DNA of 9,411 nucleotides, taken from the NCBI GenBank assembly GCA_016929355.1, contig JAFGJA010000270.1, positions 1 to 9,411 of the forward strand, in the 5' to 3' direction. The translations under genes were made by a program, and so were the position numbers. The DNA is from Anaerolineae bacterium. Lineage in GTDB: Bacteria > Chloroflexota > Anaerolineae > Aggregatilineales > Aggregatilineaceae. Positions 5,254 to 9,411 of the stretch are shown here, one piece after another (the stretch's first letter is position 1; the number at the start of each line of letters is the position of its first letter). The notes beneath the pieces are model-generated. The model ran no database searches. It was not told the DNA's origin and saw only the letters and a list, made by a program, of their open reading frames with translations.

Positions 5254-7479
5254 CTAGATCACACCGATTCCATGTTTGCGCAGGGTCATCATGACGCGCT
5301 CTGGGGTGAGAGGAATTTGATCGAACCAGACCCCGGTTGCATCGTGCAATGCCGCCGTGATCGCCGGGGCAAAGGAAATGAACGGCATCTCGGCCATCCC
5401 GCGCGCGCCCCACGGACCTTCATGATCAGCATACTCGAAGATCACCGATTTGGTTTCTTGCGGAATGTCCCAGATCGTCGGGATCAGATAGGTAGACAGG
5501 TACGGATTCAGAATGCGGCCTTCGTCGGTGATCAAGTCTTCCATAATCGCGTAACCGAGCGCCTGCACGACTGCGCCTTCGACCTGCCCTTCGATCTGCG
5601 TTGGATTGATCGCCTTGCCCACATCATGCGCCGATACCACGCGCACCACCTCCACATGGCCCGTCTCAATATCAACTTCGACTTCAACAAACTGCGCCAT
5701 GTACCCGTAGGCAAAATTGGGTGTGCAATAGCCCGTTTCGGGATCAAGCGGCGTCGTGCGCGGGGGGCGATATTGGTAAGTAACAATAGCGGGCCGTTCT
5801 TCCACTTGCCATTTCTTGAGCGCGCCTTCACCCGCCCCTTTGATCGCGTTGCCCGCCATAAACGTCATGCGCGAGGCTGATGTACTCCCCGAATTGCCGG
5901 TTTCTGCCGTGTCGTGCCCGATGAGTTCGACTTTTTCCACCGGGACGCCGGTTGCTTCCGCCGCCATCTGCACAAAAGCCGTATGCGCGCCTTGCCCGAC
6001 ATCCGCGCCCGCTTGCCGCACCACCACCCGCTCGATTTCCGCGCTGCCGTAAATCTCAACAGTGGCCCAGTTTTCTTCGGGCGCGCCAAAACTGAACCCG
6101 ATATTTTTGAAGCCAATTGCCATCCCGATGCCGCGCCGTTTGGCGGGATCGGAAGGTTGGGTCGCGGCGACTTTGTGCCACTGTTCGTTGGTTTGCTGCC
6201 AGTAAGTGCTTTCTTTGGCCCCGTTGACCAGCACTTTGTCAATCGTCACGCCTTTGGGAAGCGGCGTCCCGGTGATCGTGATCTCGTCATCGTGCAGCAC
6301 ATTTTTCGCGCGCAGTTCTACCGGGTCGATGCCCAATCGTTCCGCGAGTTTGTTCATCTGGTTTTCGATGGCAAATGCGCCTTGCGGCCCCCCGAAGCCC
6401 CGGAATGCGCCGCAGGGGATATTGTTGGTATAGATGCCATACGTATCCACTTTAGCGTTCGGAATCGCGTAAGGGCCGCAGACCATCAAATGCGCGTTGC
6501 CGGTCACTTTGGTCGTGGTGTACGCATACGCGCCCGCATCCGCGACCACTTCCGCTTCTACCGCCACCAGTTTGCCCTCATACGTCGCGCCGGTTTTGAT
6601 GCGGATCGTGAAGGGATGGCGCTTGTGATGGCCGATGATCGATTCTGCGCGGCTCCAGATAATTTTGACCGGGCGCTGCACTTTCATCGCGGCCAGACCC
6701 AGCACGATCTGGATCGACATATCCTCACGTCCGCCAAACGCGCCGCCAATGGCCGGGTAGATGATGCGCACCTGATCGTCGGGCAAACCGAGCGCATGGG
6801 CGACCTGTTCCTGATCTTCATGCACCCACTGTCCCGCGACCAGGATCGTAATGCGGCCCTCTTCATCCAGGTAGCCAAGCCCGGCTTCGGGCTGCAAATA
6901 GGCGTGTTCCTGAAAACTTGTGTGGTATTCACCCTCAATGATCACATCCGCCTGCGCCCAGCCCGCGTCCATATCACCGTGCCGGATGCGGTAATGGTTC
7001 ACAATGTTGTTCACGGCATTGGCGTGCAATTGGGGCGCGCCGGGTTCCCGTGCGACCAGAGGATCGGTCACGATGGGCAAATCTTCATAGGTGATGTCGA
7101 TCAGTTTAACGGCGGCGGCGGCGGATTCTTCGCTATCCGCAATGACCAGCGCGACCTGATCGCTGATGCAGCGCACCACATCCGCGCCCGCTTTGTCGCT
7201 GCCGGGACCGCATAACACCGGCTGATCCGGCATAATCAGCCCATATTCATTAACCGGGACATCTTTTGCCGTCAGCACTGCGACGACACCAGGGTAGGCT
7301 TCAGCCTGACTCGTATCAATGGCCGTAATGCGGGCATGGACCCGATCCGAAAAGCGGATTTTCATCCACAGTTGGCCTTCCATGTTGAAATCGCCAGGAT
7401 ACAGTGTTTCGCCCGTGACTTTGCCCACCGCATCAATGCGAGTCACACTCTGTCCAATGGATTGAATGTTTCCTGCCAC
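5254..7479 (-). CDS. xdhA: Molybdenum hydroxylase catalytic subunit, xanthine dehydrogenase-like
   Basis: This 741-residue protein is the molybdopterin-binding subunit of a xanthine dehydrogenase-family enzyme. It would hydroxylate hypoxanthine/xanthine or a related N-heterocycle in the cytoplasm. Cofactor motifs are GGAFGGRED (245-253), AFRGFGGPQ (358-366), DVGQGAHT (493-500), AHDVGKAINP (617-626) and GARGMAEMP (691-699) with the catalytic base Glu697. Glu279 (in SRAES) and Arg360 match the purine-contacting Glu802 and Arg880 of the bovine enzyme; carbon monoxide dehydrogenase has a different active-site loop, so that activity is unlikely. The stretch between GNAIKGAGEG (543-552) and TYQYRPP (567-573) is much shorter than usual. 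The start is GTG at 7479, 5 bases after GAGGAG that overlaps the preceding gene's end. Electrons should pass to the fused 2Fe-2S/FAD subunit encoded upstream. The exact substrate is not certain. The symbol follows E. coli usage. Confidence 0.9.
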   Translation of the reverse strand: MAGNIQSIGQSVTRIDAVGKVTGETLYPGDFNMEGQLWMKIRFSDRVHARITAIDTSQAEAYPGVVAVLTAKDVPVNEYGLIMPDQPVLCGPGSDKAGADVVRCISDQVALVIADSEESAAAAVKLIDITYEDLPIVTDPLVAREPGAPQLHANAVNNIVNHYRIRHGDMDAGWAQADVIIEGEYHTSFQEHAYLQPEAGLGYLDEEGRITILVAGQWVHEDQEQVAHALGLPDDQVRIIYPAIGGAFGGREDMSIQIVLGLAAMKVQRPVKIIWSRAESIIGHHKRHPFTIRIKTGATYEGKLVAVEAEVVADAGAYAYTTTKVTGNAHLMVCGPYAIPNAKVDTYGIYTNNIPCGAFRGFGGPQGAFAIENQMNKLAERLGIDPVELRAKNVLHDDEITITGTPLPKGVTIDKVLVNGAKESTYWQQTNEQWHKVAATQPSDPAKRRGIGMAIGFKNIGFSFGAPEENWATVEIYGSAEIERVVVRQAGADVGQGAHTAFVQMAAEATGVPVEKVELIGHDTAETGNSGSTSASRMTFMAGNAIKGAGEGALKKWQVEERPAIVTYQYRPPRTTPLDPETGYCTPNFAYGYMAQFVEVEVDIETGHVEVVRVVSAHDVGKAINPTQIEGQVEGAVVQALGYAIMEDLITDEGRILNPYLSTYLIPTIWDIPQETKSVIFEYADHEGPWGARGMAEMPFISFAPAITAALHDATGVWFDQIPLTPERVMMTLRKHGIGVI

Positions 7480-7491
7480 GTCTGCTCCTCG

Positions 7492-7923
7492 CTAGCTTTG
7501 TTTATTCTTGTTACGCTGTTTTTGTTGTTTGGCTTTTTTCTTGGCTTGGCGCAGGTCTTTTTTCATCTGTTTGACCATGCCCTTTTTATCAGCCGGGGAT
7601 ACAGGCATATTGTTCCAGACCTCCTTTTCAGGGGATTTACCCATCAGCGAGGCCGATACCACAAACATAGCTACTGCCATCAGCACCAGCCAGATAACCC
7701 CCGCGAAAATCAGTTCGATGATGTTGTCCTGCAAAAACTCGTTGCTCTGATCATTGCGCAGATCGTTGAAGTCTTGTTTGAGATCAGGTTGGCGCGCCTC
7801 CAATTCAGGCACGGCCACCGTTGCCAATCCATACGATAATGCGCCTAATGCAATTGCCAGTACCAGACCTAAAATCGGCAAACCAGCCTTGAAACCCTTC
7901 TTCTTGCCTGAAGCAGCCGCCAT
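7492..7923 (-). CDS. Small two-helix membrane protein with basic tail, inside hydroxylase operon
   Basis: I do not recognise this 143-residue protein. It has a short basic N-terminus (KKKGFK, 7-12), hydrophobic helices at about 14-37 and 69-91, an acidic loop between them, and a C-terminal tail (about 95-143) extremely rich in Lys, Arg and Gln. By the positive-inside rule both ends are cytoplasmic and the acidic loop is outside. A strong AAGGAG lies about 6 bases before the ATG at 7923. The gene begins 4 bases after the FAD/2Fe-2S gene stop and ends 12 bases before the catalytic subunit start, so it is clearly co-transcribed with both. It has no cofactor motif. It may tether the enzyme to the membrane, or may be an unrelated hitchhiker; the first is inference from position, topology and the charged cytoplasmic tail. 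Confidence 0.85.
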   Translation of the reverse strand: MAAASGKKKGFKAGLPILGLVLAIALGALSYGLATVAVPELEARQPDLKQDFNDLRNDQSNEFLQDNIIELIFAGVIWLVLMAVAMFVVSASLMGKSPEKEVWNNMPVSPADKKGMVKQMKKDLRQAKKKAKQQKQRNKNKQS

Positions 7924-7927
7924 GATT

Positions 7928-9346
7928 TTATCTCCTTATCGCTTTTTCAAATGCGTCAACGATTTTATAATATCCCGTGCAACGGCACAGATTGCCGGTT
8001 ATGCTTTGTTCGATCTGATCGCGGGTAGGCTGGTCGAATTCTTCCAGCAGTTTTGCGCCGGACATCAAAAAGCCCGGTGTACAATAGCCACACTGGACCG
8101 CACCCGTTTCAACAAATGCTTCTTGCAGGGGATGCAGCGTGCCATCGGCGGCGGCTAACCCTTCGACGGTCACAATGGTAGCGCCATGCGCACGCGGGGC
8201 GGGTACGAGACAAGCCATCACCGCGACGCCATCCAGATAGACCGTACACGCGCCACATTCACCCTCGGCACAGCCTTCTTTGGTCCCGGTTAGCCCAATA
8301 TCCTCGCGCAAGAAGCGCAGCAGCGTTTTATTCATGCTGCCGGTCACCGTATAGGTTTGGCCGTTGACCGTCGTCACAATCGTGTCGGCGGCGTCATCTT
8401 CATGATGCACACATTCCGGGAGCGTGTCCTGTATCCTGCCCTGATTCTTGCCCCACAACATTGCGGGATTTTCCGGCCATCCGTCACGCTCTTGGCTATC
8501 GCGCAGCGCCCGCAGGGATCGCGCCACCAACACGCGGCACATTTCCGTGCGGTAATTCGCATGGCCGCGAATATCATCAATCGGTGTGGGAGCTGTCGCA
8601 GCTAAGCGTGCCGCTTCCCGGATCACGTCGTCAGTCAATGTTTTACCGGCCAGATAGGTTTCAGCTACCGGAACCCGCATGATGGTGGGAGCCACGCTGC
8701 CAAAGGTAATCATCGCATGAGTGACCATATCCCCGTCAAAGCCGAGGATCACGGTTGTATTAACCACCGAGATCGCTTGCGCATTGCGCAGACCGAGTTT
8801 GAGGAAAATCCCGCGCTCGTTCTGATTCAAGGCCGGAAACGTGATCGCGGTCAGCATTTCGTCCGGCTGCATGGCGGTGCGGCGCACGCCCTGGTAAAAC
8901 GAGGGGAAATCCAGCGTGCGCTCGCCGCGTTTGGAGGCCAGCGTTACTGATGCGCCCAACGCCCACAACGGCGCAATCGTGTCATTGGCAGGGCTGGCGG
9001 TGATCACATTGCCGCCCACCGTGCCCCGGTTGCGAATTTGCGGCGCGCCGACGCTCCAGGCGGCTTGCACCAGGGGAAATGCGCGCTGGGCGATCACCGC
9101 GCTGCCGACGAGGTGGTTGTGCGTCACCAACGGCCCCAGGCGGATTGTATCGCCGCGCACGCTGATCTGATCCAGCCCTGGCACACGGGTGATGTCGATC
9201 AGGGTATCGACGCCGGGGCGTTGGCCCCGTTCGAGTTCGAGCAGCAAATCGGTTGCTCCGGCTACGATGCGCGCGTGTTCGCCGTAATCGGCTAACAGAT
9301 CGAGCGCTTCGCCTACTGAAGTCACACTAAAATAGTTTTGCCACAT
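7928..9346 (-). CDS. Fused FAD-binding and 2Fe-2S subunit of molybdenum hydroxylase
   Basis: This 472-residue protein carries both electron-transfer parts of a xanthine dehydrogenase-type enzyme. Residues 1-285 are the FAD domain (CoxM/XdhB type), with VAGATDLLLEL (28-38) and IRNRGTVGGNVITASP (104-119) for FAD. There is no iron-sulfur insertion. A hydrophilic linker of about 40 residues follows. Residues about 323-472 are the 2Fe-2S domain (CoxS/XdhC type). A plant-ferredoxin-like cluster is bound by Cys359, Cys364, Cys367 and Cys379, and an alpha-helical cluster by Cys419, Cys422, Cys454 and Cys456; all eight are present. Eukaryotic enzymes have the iron-sulfur domain first; here the order is FAD then iron-sulfur, as in separate M-S-L gene operons. 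The ATG at 9346 fits the family's N-terminus, with only a weak AGGA site. It is the first complete gene of the visible operon. Confidence 0.93.
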   Translation of the reverse strand: MWQNYFSVTSVGEALDLLADYGEHARIVAGATDLLLELERGQRPGVDTLIDITRVPGLDQISVRGDTIRLGPLVTHNHLVGSAVIAQRAFPLVQAAWSVGAPQIRNRGTVGGNVITASPANDTIAPLWALGASVTLASKRGERTLDFPSFYQGVRRTAMQPDEMLTAITFPALNQNERGIFLKLGLRNAQAISVVNTTVILGFDGDMVTHAMITFGSVAPTIMRVPVAETYLAGKTLTDDVIREAARLAATAPTPIDDIRGHANYRTEMCRVLVARSLRALRDSQERDGWPENPAMLWGKNQGRIQDTLPECVHHEDDAADTIVTTVNGQTYTVTGSMNKTLLRFLREDIGLTGTKEGCAEGECGACTVYLDGVAVMACLVPAPRAHGATIVTVEGLAAADGTLHPLQEAFVETGAVQCGYCTPGFLMSGAKLLEEFDQPTRDQIEQSITGNLCRCTGYYKIVDAFEKAIRR

Positions 9347-9354
9347 AGTCCGTC

Positions 9355-9411
9355 CTATTCCAGGTCCAATACCATATAAGGATTGATGTTCAGTACGGTT
9401 GTCTGATGAAA
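9355..9411 (-). CDS. Possible 3' end of an upstream operon gene
   Basis: On the minus strand the frame from the window edge reads FHQTTVLNINPYMVLDLE and then TAG, 8 bases before the ATG of the fused FAD/2Fe-2S gene. The tight spacing and protein-like reading suggest the end of a gene in the same operon. Eighteen open codons can easily occur by chance, and the family cannot be recognised from them. Confidence 0.4.
   Translation of the reverse strand, partial: FHQTTVLNINPYMVLDLE

Noticed and set aside
4990..5880. Plus-strand open frame of 296 codons opposite the catalytic subunit end and yqeC-mocA start
   Set aside because: It crosses two well-supported minus-strand genes and their spacer, and its composition is typical of an antisense artefact.
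5914..7215. Long plus-strand open frame of 433 codons opposite the catalytic subunit
   Set aside because: It is the antisense shadow of a gene with all family motifs; its own product is rich in His, Arg and Phe and has no recognisable motif.
5254..7479. Carbon monoxide dehydrogenase large subunit
   Set aside because: The active-site region reads AFRGFGGPQ, as in xanthine dehydrogenase-type enzymes, and lacks the Cys-containing loop of carbon monoxide dehydrogenase.

Overview
The window looks like chromosomal DNA of a Chloroflexota bacterium, probably of the Anaerolineae type. This is an inference from moderate-to-high GC, exported proteins with Pro/Thr-rich 'TATP'-like linkers, compact operons, and the style of the molybdenum-hydroxylase genes. 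No rRNA, tRNA, CRISPR array, transposase or prophage gene was seen. No gene-free stretch exceeds 300 bases; the longest is the AT-rich divergent spacer at about 654-869.

Left part, + strand: the 3' end of queA (queuosine biosynthesis) converges on a small unrecognised gene on the - strand (TTG start at 653). A divergent promoter region follows. It carries a good extended -10 promoter that drives a two-gene operon: a trimeric-type purine nucleoside phosphorylase, then, 2 bases later, an unrecognised protein with two membrane helices and an extracytoplasmic beta-rich tail.

Middle and right part, - strand (read from 9411 down to 2558): the last codons of a possible upstream gene; a fused FAD-domain/2Fe-2S-domain subunit of a molybdenum hydroxylase; a small two-helix membrane protein with a very basic tail; the molybdopterin-binding catalytic subunit (GTG start); a YqeC-MocA fusion that should serve cofactor maturation; and a secreted protein with three beta-sandwich-like segments, probably from its own promoter. 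Spacings inside the hydroxylase operon are 8, 4 and 12 bases. A spacer of 115 bases with a perfect 8-bp hairpin separates the catalytic subunit from yqeC-mocA.

Functional reading: the phosphorylase has all the active-site residues for 6-oxopurine nucleosides and would release hypoxanthine or guanine. The hydroxylase keeps the Glu/Arg pair expected for purine substrates and would oxidise hypoxanthine/xanthine. The locus therefore looks like a purine salvage/degradation neighbourhood. The most unusual element is the compact hydroxylase cassette: electron-transfer domains fused in the order FAD then 2Fe-2S, an uncharacterised membrane protein wedged between the two enzyme subunits, and a fused maturation factor with a YqeC half of the kind linked to selenium-dependent hydroxylases.
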